From assembly GCA_003152145.1 (NCBI GenBank), contig PLZL01000383.1:13772-26495 (forward strand): a stretch of DNA of 12,724 nt. The letters are read 5' to 3'. A program made the translations under genes and the position numbers. The notes below the pieces were generated by a model, which ran no database searches, had not been told where the DNA came from, and saw only the letters and a list, made by a program, of their open reading frames with translations. This DNA is from Limisphaerales bacterium. Lineage in GTDB: Bacteria; Verrucomicrobiota; Verrucomicrobiae; Limisphaerales; UBA11358. Shown piece after piece: positions 1 to 6,240 of the stretch (positions within the stretch are counted from its first letter, which is position 1; each line of letters opens with the position of its first letter).

Positions 1-936
1 GCCTGGCTTGAAGGTCGTGGGCCGGTTCCGCCCGCCGTCGCCACCGTGCCGGGCATGGAGGCGCAACTGCGCCTGCAACTGGAGGCGTCCGAAAAGTTGG
101 CGGGCATCCGCAAACAGCACGGGTCGCTGACCTTCGGCTCCGTCGAGACCGCGCCGGTGCTGCAAAATGGCGAGGTGACGGAACTGGTGGTGAGCCGGCG
201 CACGGTGGCCGATGACATCATTGAGAATTTCATGGTGGCGGCGAATGTGGCCATGGCGGAATTTCTCAAGGGGAAAGGTTCGCTCTCCATCCGCCGGGTG
301 GTGAGGGTTCCGAAACGCTGGGACGGCATCCAGATCATCGCCGCGAAGTCCGGCGTCAAGCTGCCGGCCGTGCCCGAGCCACGGGCGTTGGCCGCATTCC
401 TGGACCAGCGCAAGGCGGCCGACCCCGAACATTTTCATGACTTGTCGCTTTCCGTCGTCAAACTGCTCGGCCCGGGTGAATATATTGTGGAGCATCCCGG
501 CGCAGAACAGGAAGGACATTTTGGACTGGGCGAGCATGATTACACACATTCCACCGCGCCGAATCGCCGTTATGCCGACCTGGTGACGCAGCGGCTGCTC
601 AAGGCCACGAACGCCGGCGTTGCCGGGCCGTATTCGGAAACGGAATTGAGCGCCATCGCCGCGCATTGCACGGAGCGGGAGGACGCCGCGCGGAAAGTAG
701 AGCGGCTGATGCGCAAGGTGGCCGCCGCCAGCCTGCTGCAACGGCGCATCGGCGAAGTGTTCGACGGCATCATCACCGGCGCTTCGCCCAAAGGCACCTA
801 CGTCCGGCTGTTGAAATTTCCCGCCGAAGGTATGGTGGTGCGGGGCGGGCAGGGGGTTCATGTCGGCGACACCGTGCGGGTGCGACTGGCTTCGGTGGAG
901 GTGGCCAAAGGCTTTATTGACTTCGAGAGAAAGTAA
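1..936 (+). CDS. RNB-domain exoribonuclease (RNase II/R family), C-terminal part
   Basis: The reading frame is open from the first base, so the gene starts before the window; 311 residues are visible. RNase II/R enzymes degrade RNA processively from the 3' end in the cytoplasm. The central part matches the second half of an RNB domain: ADDIIENFMVAANVAMAEFL near residues 70-89 corresponds to the conserved helix after the catalytic aspartates, and YTHSTAPNRRYADLVTQRLL near residues 181-200 is the family signature (usually YTHFTSPIRRYADL). From about residue 251 (GEVFDGIITGASPKGTYVRL) a short S1-like beta-barrel closes the protein at FIDFERK. The catalytic Asp cluster, expected upstream, is outside the window. 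The Ser and Asn in YTHSTAPNRRY replace the usual Phe and Ile, so this may be a diverged paralogue rather than housekeeping RNase R. The gene converges on the RtcB gene, with 44 bp between the two stops. Confidence 0.85.
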   Translation, partial: AWLEGRGPVPPAVATVPGMEAQLRLQLEASEKLAGIRKQHGSLTFGSVETAPVLQNGEVTELVVSRRTVADDIIENFMVAANVAMAEFLKGKGSLSIRRVVRVPKRWDGIQIIAAKSGVKLPAVPEPRALAAFLDQRKAADPEHFHDLSLSVVKLLGPGEYIVEHPGAEQEGHFGLGEHDYTHSTAPNRRYADLVTQRLLKATNAGVAGPYSETELSAIAAHCTEREDAARKVERLMRKVAAASLLQRRIGEVFDGIITGASPKGTYVRLLKFPAEGMVVRGGQGVHVGDTVRVRLASVEVAKGFIDFERK

Positions 937-980
937 GGCGGTTCGGCGATTTCAACCGTTCAATCTTCACAGCCCAAATT

Positions 981-2174
981 TCAATCCTCCGGGCGCTCGC
1001 CGCTGGGGGCCATTTTTACCAGCTTGGGATCGAACTGGCCCAGCACCGTCACCAAATCGCTCTGCGCGGCCATGACTTCGCGGATGTTTTTGTAAGCCAT
1101 CGGCACTTCGTCGAGGCCGGCGGAAATCAATGTCACGCCGCGCTCGCGGAGAAAACGGTTCACGTCTTTCCAATTAAATTTCTCGTTGGCGGCCTTGCGG
1201 CTCATCGCGCGGCCCGCGCCGTGCGCCGCCGAGTTCAACGATTCCGCGTTGCCCTTGCCACTCACCACGAACCCCGGTGTCGCCATCGAGCCGGGAATAA
1301 TCCCAAGCGCACCCGTGCCCGCCGGCGTTGCGCCCTTGCGATGCACGATCAACTCGCGCTCCACGCCGCCGATGACGTGCCGCTCCTTCCATGCGAAGTT
1401 GTGGTGGTTCTCCAGGTCCAGCAACACCCGCGCGCCGAGATTTTCCGCGATGTGCTGATGGATGCACGCATGATTCGCCGCAGCGTATTGCCCCATCAAT
1501 TCCATCGCCGCCCAGTATTCCTGGCCTTCGTGCGAATCCAGCGACAGCCAGACGAGGCGCCTCAATTCACTCGGCAGATCCGGGTGCTCGCGCACGGCCA
1601 CTTTGCTGTAAAAATCGCACACCGCCGCGCCCGTGCCGCGACTGCCGCTGTGCGACAGCAATGCCACGTAAGTTCCCGCTGGCAATTCCTTTGATTGGCC
1701 CGGCCATGCTATGGCCGAGTGGGCCGTGAACAGGCCGAACTCCACGAAATGGTTCCCGCTCCCGCTCGTGCCGAGTTGCGACCACGCGCGGTCCTTGTTT
1801 TGTTTCGTGATCGGGCTGACCGACCAATCCGCGTCCAGCACGTCATGCGCGCGGCGTTCCTTGAAATTCGCGCCGATGCCGAAGCGCGTCTCCGCCTCGA
1901 TGGCGCGTGTGAGCCGGTGCTGCCTTTGCTCCAGGTCGCGCGCCGGGATGTCCAGCACCGTCATTTTCATGCGGCAGGCGATGTCCACGCCGACGGCGTA
2001 GGGAATCACCGCGTTTTCCGTGGCCAGCACGCCGCCGATGGGCAGGCCGTAGCCGACGTGCGCGTCCGGCATGAGCGCGCCCGCGACCGACACGGGCAAT
2101 AGACACGCCTTCTCCATCTGCATCACCGCGTCGTGTTCCAGACGCTCGCCCCACTGCCGATACTTCACCGGCAC
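981..2174 (-). CDS. rtcB: RtcB-family RNA ligase (tRNA splicing/RNA repair), apparently short at the N-terminus
   Basis: RtcB joins RNA 2',3'-cyclic phosphate or 3'-phosphate ends to 5'-OH ends using GTP and Mn2+. The motifs are all present (residues numbered from the upstream ATG at 2315): MPDAHVGYGLPIGGV (82-96), VGVDIAC with the metal Cys114, GSGNHFVEFG with His189, SHSGSRGTG with His222, the HHN motif (304-306), GIIPGSM (338-344) and HGAGR (365-369) with the His that carries GMP. DEVPMAYKNI closes the fold. It belongs to the subgroup reading ALMPDAHVGYGLPIGGVLATENAVIPYAVGVDIACRM; as I recall it, that subgroup has about 70 further N-terminal residues. Family-like sequence here begins only at VPVKYRQWG. 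The open frame runs to ATG 2315, but that extension is translated hairpin and intergenic sequence. I chose GTG at 2174. CTG at 2186 has a well-spaced GGAGG (2194-2198) and is an alternative. Confidence 0.88.
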   Translation of the reverse strand: MPVKYRQWGERLEHDAVMQMEKACLLPVSVAGALMPDAHVGYGLPIGGVLATENAVIPYAVGVDIACRMKMTVLDIPARDLEQRQHRLTRAIEAETRFGIGANFKERRAHDVLDADWSVSPITKQNKDRAWSQLGTSGSGNHFVEFGLFTAHSAIAWPGQSKELPAGTYVALLSHSGSRGTGAAVCDFYSKVAVREHPDLPSELRRLVWLSLDSHEGQEYWAAMELMGQYAAANHACIHQHIAENLGARVLLDLENHHNFAWKERHVIGGVERELIVHRKGATPAGTGALGIIPGSMATPGFVVSGKGNAESLNSAAHGAGRAMSRKAANEKFNWKDVNRFLRERGVTLISAGLDEVPMAYKNIREVMAAQSDLVTVLGQFDPKLVKMAPSGERPED

Positions 2175-2198
2175 TCTGCGCGGCAGACCAGTTCCTCC

Positions 2199-2221
2199 CT
2201 CTCCGCCTCGACCGGGGAGAG
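2199..2221. repeat. REP-like inverted repeat at the 5' edge of rtcB
   Basis: CTCTCC (2199-2204) pairs with GGAGAG (2216-2221). CC at 2206-2207 and GG at 2214-2215 extend the stem past one bulged G, leaving a six-base loop. Hairpins of the type CTCTCC...GGAGAG are common dispersed intergenic elements in planctomycete and verrucomicrobial genomes (recalled, not searched). It lies between the probable rtcB start and the XRE gene. Translating it as rtcB gives a low-complexity, Gly-rich stretch unlike any RtcB N-terminus. Confidence 0.5.
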
Positions 2222-2274
2222 TAGCTCTGCTGGGTATTGCACAAAGGCAAATTCGCATAAAATTCAGCCATAAA

Positions 2275-2514
2275 TTGAGAAAACAGAACCATGCTAAACC
2301 GTTGCCGGATAGCATAAAGACGATAGGCGATTGGATTCAAGTCAAACGCCGTGAGAAAAATCTCACATCCTGTCATCTGGCGGCAAAAATGGGTATTGCA
2401 ACGGCCTTGATTCGTTCCTGGGAAGACGGCACCAGCCGGCCTGATAACCGGCAGTTGAATGTTTTGGCAAATCTTTTAGGGTCCACACCCAACGTCGCGG
2501 TGCGAAAGGCTTGA
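2275..2514 (+). CDS. Small XRE-type helix-turn-helix protein
   Basis: A 79-residue product with a single DNA-binding domain: KTIGDWIQVKRREKNLTSCH, then LAAKMGIATALIRSWEDGTS and RQLNVLANLLG. The pattern IGD-x2-KxRR...LAxKxG...IRxWExG fits the Cro/C1 (XRE) fold; WEDGTSRP is the usual end of the recognition-helix motif. The frame is open back to an ATG at 2071, but that extension is antisense to the conserved core of rtcB and has no domain character. The only sensible start seen is TTG at 2275, without a clear Shine-Dalgarno. It is divergent from rtcB and convergent with the Sel1 gene, 18 bp from that gene's stop. It is probably a DNA-binding regulator with an unknown target. It may be a surviving part of a larger gene. 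Confidence 0.6.
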   Translation: MRKQNHAKPLPDSIKTIGDWIQVKRREKNLTSCHLAAKMGIATALIRSWEDGTSRPDNRQLNVLANLLGSTPNVAVRKA

Positions 2515-2532
2515 ACGGGTCTCATGGCGCCT

Positions 2533-3354
2533 TCACGGCTTGGCGTCGGCGAGGAAAAGTTCGCGTGGCTTATCAAAGCCATCAATCTCGACGAGCACGG
2601 ATTTTTCGCGAATTTCTAGGCAGCGCACTTTGATGGTTTTGCCAGCAACTTTGACGGAGGCGGTTTCACCCTGTGAGAATGTCGTGCCGCTGATAATGGC
2701 CAGCCGACGATCTGCCGCCCCGCTGAGACCAGAGAGTTTGATCTGCGCGACCCAAGACGGTTCGGGCAACTCATCCTTACCCGGCATGTGCGGCGTGAAC
2801 GCAACGACGCGCTTCTTGGCTTCCGCGACTTGGTCGGGCGTCATTTTCAAAATCGCGGCATCGCGGAGGGAGCGGCCCGTAATCGTGGCGGTGTCAATCA
2901 TCGAGCCCTGCGCGGCGAGGTCGCCCCATTTGTATGCCTCGACCAAATCCGGTTTCACAAGCTTACCTTCGAGGCAAATGCCGGCGAGGTCGGCCTGGCC
3001 GCGTTTGTCGCCCTGATTCGCCGCAAGTATGGCCCATTTGAGGGCTTCCTCGCCCATCGCAGCGCGCTGTGCCGGTGTGCCGTTGATGCTGATGCGGCTG
3101 CGATTGAGCAGCATATCGCCGAGCTTGCCCTGCGCATGGGCATAGCCTTGTTCGGCGGACTTGCGATACCAGAATTCGGCCTGCTTGATGTCGGTCCGCA
3201 GGATGAATTGTTCGGCGAGTTTGTCCTGGGCGGCGGGATCGCCGGCATCAGCGGCAGCTTTGATTTCAGCGAGCGCAGAACCGGAGTATTGAGCCAAAGA
3301 GGAAACCCGGCAGCCAAGCACCGTGAGCAGGATGAACAAAACACGCCAATGCAT
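2533..3354 (-). CDS. Secreted Sel1-repeat protein with PulC/GspC-like C-terminal domain
   Basis: A 273-residue product. Residues 4-14 form a hydrophobic signal core, followed by a plausible signal peptidase I site SSLA|Q at 21/22. Cys15 lies in VLGC, which is a poor lipobox, so a lipoprotein is less likely. Sel1/TPR-like helical repeats follow: AADAGDPAAQDKLAEQF (34-50), AEFWYRKSAEQGYAHAQGKL (59-78), ALKWAILAANQGDKRGQADL (104-123) and AYKWGDLAAQG (140-150). Residues 202-268 (IKLSGLSG...RRLAIISGTTFSQGE...IKVRCLEIREKSVLVEI...RELFL) form a small beta domain resembling the PulC/GspB homology-region type, common as a C-terminal tail in Verrucomicrobia. Sel1 proteins usually act as scaffolds; the periplasmic partner here is unknown. 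The start ATG 3354 has only a weak ribosome binding site. Confidence 0.8.
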   Translation of the reverse strand: MHWRVLFILLTVLGCRVSSLAQYSGSALAEIKAAADAGDPAAQDKLAEQFILRTDIKQAEFWYRKSAEQGYAHAQGKLGDMLLNRSRISINGTPAQRAAMGEEALKWAILAANQGDKRGQADLAGICLEGKLVKPDLVEAYKWGDLAAQGSMIDTATITGRSLRDAAILKMTPDQVAEAKKRVVAFTPHMPGKDELPEPSWVAQIKLSGLSGAADRRLAIISGTTFSQGETASVKVAGKTIKVRCLEIREKSVLVEIDGFDKPRELFLADAKP

Positions 3355-3612
3355 GACGCGAGTTTAATAAACCGGGGCGATGAAGCAAGTGCGCCTCTGC
3401 GAACAAGCCGCCGTTGGCGTTTATTCTCTCGGTCACGCTTCGTCTTTAGGCGGCAAAGCCCAATGCAGATTCTGAATGTTCATGTGTTGGCTTTCAGAGA
3501 TGCAGAATGGACAGAGACACGGCCGCGACAACAAACTATCGCGCGTTGCCTTTTTGAAGCGCGCCGAGGCCGCGATTTTCTCCGGCAAATCCGAAGATGA
3601 GCGCCAGCATCC

Positions 3613-4074
3613 TTAAAACGAATGCCCCCCCCTGCGGCACTTTTCGACAAATACCACAAAATCTCCATTTTGGAAAATTTTCATTTTCTTCCAAACAGCC
3701 TGTGGAATCGGCAATGAGAAGAATGATCCAACGTCTCGCCGCAGTCCTTCCTGCTTGGTCACCAGTTCGTCCTTGAGCGCTTCATACATGCTGCTTGTGT
3801 GCGAAATGACCATGCTCACGAAAAATTCCTCCTCTGACGTGACCGGCCGCTTTGCCACATCCGCCAAAGGCTCGATGACCCGGGCCAGTTCCGGGGAACG
3901 GAAAAATTCTTTCCAGACTTCACGGTAATTTGCGGTGATGGTCAGGAGGTTGGCAACGCGGCGGGTCTTGGTTTCCGAATGGAGCGAGACAGCCGTGAAC
4001 CACAAGCCGCCGATGATGCCGGCGGAGCTGAAAAGGTCGAACCAATTTTGTGAAATCCATTCCCCGACTCCCAT
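3613..4074 (-). CDS. Membrane-anchored protein of unknown function
   Basis: A 153-residue product with one N-terminal transmembrane helix (about residues 11-31, FDLFSSAGIIGGLWFTAVSL) followed by a soluble, mostly helical cytoplasmic part (TITANYREVWKEFFRSPELARVI...VSMVISHTSSMYEALKDEL). This layout (helix, then T...RxxNLLxxTxxxRxxW) is seen in many small uncharacterised proteins; I do not recognise a named family or catalytic motif. It lies 59 bp downstream of the XRE gene on the same strand, but a possible terminator separates them. Its last codons (RRGGHSF) contain an uninterrupted run of eight G on the coding strand (+ 3625-3632), so a one-base slip would replace the last few residues by an Arg-rich tail of about 45 residues. 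Confidence 0.65.
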   Translation of the reverse strand: MGVGEWISQNWFDLFSSAGIIGGLWFTAVSLHSETKTRRVANLLTITANYREVWKEFFRSPELARVIEPLADVAKRPVTSEEEFFVSMVISHTSSMYEALKDELVTKQEGLRRDVGSFFSLPIPQAVWKKMKIFQNGDFVVFVEKCRRGGHSF

Positions 4075-4090
4075 GCCCCCATTCTATCAC

Positions 4091-4135
4091 AAAAAGGCCA
4101 TCCGCAACCGGCAGCCTGAAATGGGGAAGCCTTTT
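4091..4135 (-). terminator. Possible rho-independent terminator after the XRE gene
   Basis: Read on the minus strand, AAAAGGC (4135-4129) can pair with GCCTTTT (4098-4092), and the second arm runs into five T. The enclosed 30-base loop can add a CCAT/ATGG stem. The stem overlaps the XRE stop codon, and the long loop makes this a weak case. Confidence 0.3.
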
Positions 4136-4379
4136 AAGCGTCGCGCACCAGTTCGCGCAGTCTTACCTTGAGCGCCTTGGCGATTCTCGTCAAGGAATCC
4201 AACGAAACATTGACATATCCGCGCTCGACCTCGCCCAAGTATTTGTAACTCAGACTGGCCTTTTCAGCCAATTTCTCCTGGCTCAACCCTGCCTGCTTGC
4301 GATAAGCGCGGATTTTCTGGCCGACAATGCGACGATACGGGTATGCCACAATCCTTACGGAAACAGGAAGCGGTTTCAA
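4134..4379 (-). CDS. XRE-family transcriptional repressor
   Basis: An 81-residue single-domain HTH protein: IVGQKIRAYRKQAGLSQEKL, AEKASLSYKYLGEVERGYVN and VSLDSLTRIAKALKVRLREL. This is a textbook Cro/C1 motif (GLSQEKLAEKASLSYKYLGEVERG), with the recognition helix around SYKYLGEVERG. The ORF opens with TTG (4379-4377); GTG at 4346 (VAYPYRRIVGQ) is an alternative closer to the domain, but its AGGA lies only two bases upstream. It is divergent from the 84-residue gene at 4446 across 66 bp of AT-rich DNA, the usual layout for a local autoregulator controlling both genes. Confidence 0.85.
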   Translation of the reverse strand: MKPLPVSVRIVAYPYRRIVGQKIRAYRKQAGLSQEKLAEKASLSYKYLGEVERGYVNVSLDSLTRIAKALKVRLRELVRDA

Positions 4380-4445
4380 ATAAAACCCGATATATGTGCT
4401 ATTTTATTCTTGCATTTTCCCCACGATTCCCCGATTGTCGTTCGC
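4380..4445. promoter_or_regulatory. Divergent intergenic region between XRE gene and its neighbour
   Basis: These 66 bp separate two divergent genes, so at least one promoter, probably two, must lie in or near them. The left half is AT-rich (TATATGTGCTATTTTATTC). CGATT occurs twice, 8 bp apart (4424-4428 and 4432-4436), and could be half-sites for the regulator. I could not match a clear -35/-10 pair on either strand, and neither gene has a strong Shine-Dalgarno sequence, so this entry rests on layout. Confidence 0.3.
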
Positions 4446-4700
4446 ATGAATGCGCAACCCATATTTCTTCGCAGGCTCGGCCCCGACCCGCACGAGAACG
4501 GAGCAAAGTCCGTCGGCTGTCGCGGTTGCCCGGACATCTTTGAACTCGCCAGCGGTGATTTCGCCGTGATCGGCGCGGACATTACCGATGCGGGGGGAAT
4601 GTTGCCGCCAACGGCTGGTTGCGGTCCTGATGAGCGCATTGTCCGCATTCCCCGTAAAACGCTCGTTCTCGCCAAATCCGACATCCCAGATCAAATCTAG
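4446..4700 (+). CDS. Small soluble protein, probable partner of the divergent XRE regulator
   Basis: An 84-residue product starting MNAQPIFLRRLGPDPHENGA and ending KTLVLAKSDIPDQI. The pattern RRLGPDP...G...CPDIFEL..GDFAVIG.DIT......LP..AGCGPDERIVRIPR is reminiscent of small uncharacterised proteins often encoded beside HTH regulators, notably in Actinobacteria (recalled, not searched). Three Cys (CRGCP and AGC) and an acidic composition are visible; there is no signal peptide or membrane helix. The longer frame back to 4050 is antisense to the XRE gene and is rejected. ATG 4446 begins where the family-like sequence begins. Function unknown. It might be the target or antagonist of the XRE protein, as in two-gene regulatory or toxin-antitoxin-like modules, but nothing here proves that. 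Confidence 0.6.
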   Translation: MNAQPIFLRRLGPDPHENGAKSVGCRGCPDIFELASGDFAVIGADITDAGGMLPPTAGCGPDERIVRIPRKTLVLAKSDIPDQI

Positions 4701-4766
4701 GCTATGGGGGTGGGAAACAGACCGTTGGCAACCAAGTTGCGCAATTGAATCTCGCCTTGCGCGCCC

Positions 4767-5462
4767 TTACGGTTGGAACAAGCGATAGAACATATTTCCC
4801 GTCGGCGATGAATTGGTCACGTTCATCGTCGTGTTGTTGCTGCTCACCATGCCGCTGAAAGCAGTCCAGTTGGTCGTGCTCAAATTCGTGGTTTGCTGCA
4901 ACAAATATCCCGTTGCAGATGACGGCCACGAAATGATGAACTTTGCGCCGGAGAACACGGCGCTCAACGTCGGCGGCGCGGGAACGCCATCCACCTTGGC
5001 CCGCAATACCGCCGCCACACCCGCTGGCAACGCCGTGAAAAATGTGTAACCCGTGTTGTTTTGAATCGCGTTCACCGATGTCAGATAATTCGTCCATGCA
5101 ACGCTGCGGATGCCCGCGATGTTCGGCATGTTTACCGCAATCACCCGCGTTGTATCCGTGATACGGCTTGACGCCGTGCCGCCGCCCGGAGGAACCATCA
5201 CGATGATTTTCCAAGTGTTTGACGGAATATAAACCTGTCCGGTGGAATCGGTGCGGTTGGTGCCAAAGCCGCTCGGCCCGCTGATGATCAACAACTCGTT
5301 CGTTTGCGCCAGCGTGCGGCAATAAGTTTCCAGATTCTCCCACGGCCCCTGATTATTGTCCGGCGTCTGCGGAACGACGTTCGACATGAAGAACACCATG
5401 TCATTGCCCCAGGCCAACCGAACACGGCCGGCGGAAAGCGCACAATCGCGTCGGAACCGGTC
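4767..5462 (-). pseudogene. DNA/RNA non-specific endonuclease (NUC family), 5'-truncated and lacking the DRGH catalytic motif
   Basis: Positions are given in the open frame that starts at 5549. The 3' two thirds match a secreted Serratia-nuclease-type enzyme: NDMVFFMSNVVPQTPDNNQG (49-68) carries the metal-binding Asn region and PWENLE the usual Glu; YIPSNTWKIIVMVPPG (107-122), RVIAVNMPN (135-143) and YLTSVNAIQNNTGYTFFTAL (155-174) complete the fold. Residues 192-260 are a separate beta-sandwich tail (ISWPSSATGYLLQQT...GNMFYRL) frequent on verrucomicrobial secreted proteins. Active members read about DRGHLCPSADR just before the NDMVFFMSN block; here the frame reads RDCALSAGR, with SA.R still alignable but no DRGH His. 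Upstream of about 5462 all similarity stops and the frame enters the preceding gene. The signal peptide and first half are therefore missing. Probably a dead remnant. Confidence 0.75.
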
Positions 5463-5482
5463 TACCGAAGGAATTGTGGACA

Positions 5483-6196
5483 CTACACCATTTGGGCCGG
5501 TGGTTCGCGCAGCTTGATCGTGGCGGCGCAATGTGGACAGGCAATGCATTCCCCAACCCGGCTCAACGGAAAGGCGATTTTATGACCGCAATGAGAGCAG
5601 ACATTTTTTGTATAATCGTCGGCTGTCACCGGCTTCTTCCAAACAACCGGCTTTTCTTTTGGCTGGCCTGTCCGGGTGTCCAGCCAATTCTTCAACCATG
5701 TTTCCTTTCGGAGCCGTTTCGAGTGGCGCCACAACAGAAAGAGGATCAGGCTGCTTGTAACAGCCAAGTAAGCCTGAAAGAACTTCCATTGAGTATCCAC
5801 GGCTGCCGGCTGGAGTCGCAGCCTCCATCCGATGAATCGTTCCGTGTTCGGTAGAGCGGAAGGTTCCATCAAAAGGACTCCGACGTAGTAGATCAAATGG
5901 TTTAACCCCGTCCACAGCACGGCCAGGCTCCGGTTCGTCAAATCACGCGCCGCAAACAGATACGCCGACACTCCCAGGTGCAAGATGGCGCCGAGGATCA
6001 GCATCGCTCGGTTGTTGATACCCAGCAACGGGTCGTGCCAGCCGAGCCACCAATCGTTGTTGTTCCGCGTGGCCCACACTGTGAAGAGCAAGAAGAGTCC
6101 GATCAAGCCGAGCGCCGTCGCTGTCAGATAAATGTATCCTTTGACGCAGTTGAGAATCCGGTCGGATTTGGCTTTATGGCTGGATTTTGGGGACAT
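5483..6196 (-). CDS. Four-helix membrane protein with C-terminal zinc ribbon
   Basis: A 237-residue product. Hydrophobic segments lie at about 22-41, 63-83, 91-110 and 137-156, so both ends should be on the same side. The basic N-terminus (MSPKSSHKAKSDR) and the Arg/Lys stretch after helix 4 place them in the cytoplasm by the positive-inside rule. Residues 200-223 form a zinc ribbon: CSHCG then CPHC, with metal Cys at 200, 203, 220 and 223 and an extra Cys217. Such ribbons follow membrane domains in several uncharacterised verrucomicrobial proteins; the function is unknown. GAGG eight bases before ATG 6196 supports the start. It lies 44 bp after the transglutaminase-like gene and probably belongs to the same transcript. 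Just past its stop begins the nuclease remnant. Confidence 0.7.
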   Translation of the reverse strand: MSPKSSHKAKSDRILNCVKGYIYLTATALGLIGLFLLFTVWATRNNNDWWLGWHDPLLGINNRAMLILGAILHLGVSAYLFAARDLTNRSLAVLWTGLNHLIYYVGVLLMEPSALPNTERFIGWRLRLQPAAVDTQWKFFQAYLAVTSSLILFLLWRHSKRLRKETWLKNWLDTRTGQPKEKPVVWKKPVTADDYTKNVCSHCGHKIAFPLSRVGECIACPHCAATIKLREPPAQMV

Positions 6197-6240
6197 TTTC
6201 GATTCCTCAAATTTCCTCGTGGGAACGCCGAATTCTCAAT

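Noticed and set aside
2071..2274. N-terminal extension of the small XRE gene back to ATG 2071
   Set aside because: It is antisense to the conserved RtcB core and crosses the REP-like hairpin; the sequence is low-complexity and unlike an HTH N-terminus.
2351..2366. Perfect inverted repeat GTGAGA-AAAA-TCTCAC
   Set aside because: It lies inside the XRE coding region (RREKNLTS), has no T-run and is short enough to be chance.
2788..3600. 270-codon plus-strand frame opposite the Sel1 gene
   Set aside because: It is antisense to a gene with a signal peptide and clear Sel1 repeats, and its translation has no domain pattern; it is a composition-driven shadow.
3500..3612. Possible decayed coding sequence on the plus strand (ending KRAEAAIFSGKSEDERQHP)
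   Set aside because: It would need a frame change after LPF, has no start context, and matches nothing I recognise.
4739..4762. Hairpin GCGCAA/TTGCGC between the convergent 84-residue gene and the nuclease remnant
   Set aside because: A 6-bp stem with a 12-base loop and no T-tract; not enough for a terminator call, although the location would suit one.
4702..5343. 213-codon minus frame overlapping the nuclease remnant
   Set aside because: It is out of frame with the recognisable nuclease blocks and rich in His/Arg/Asp runs, as expected of a shadow frame.
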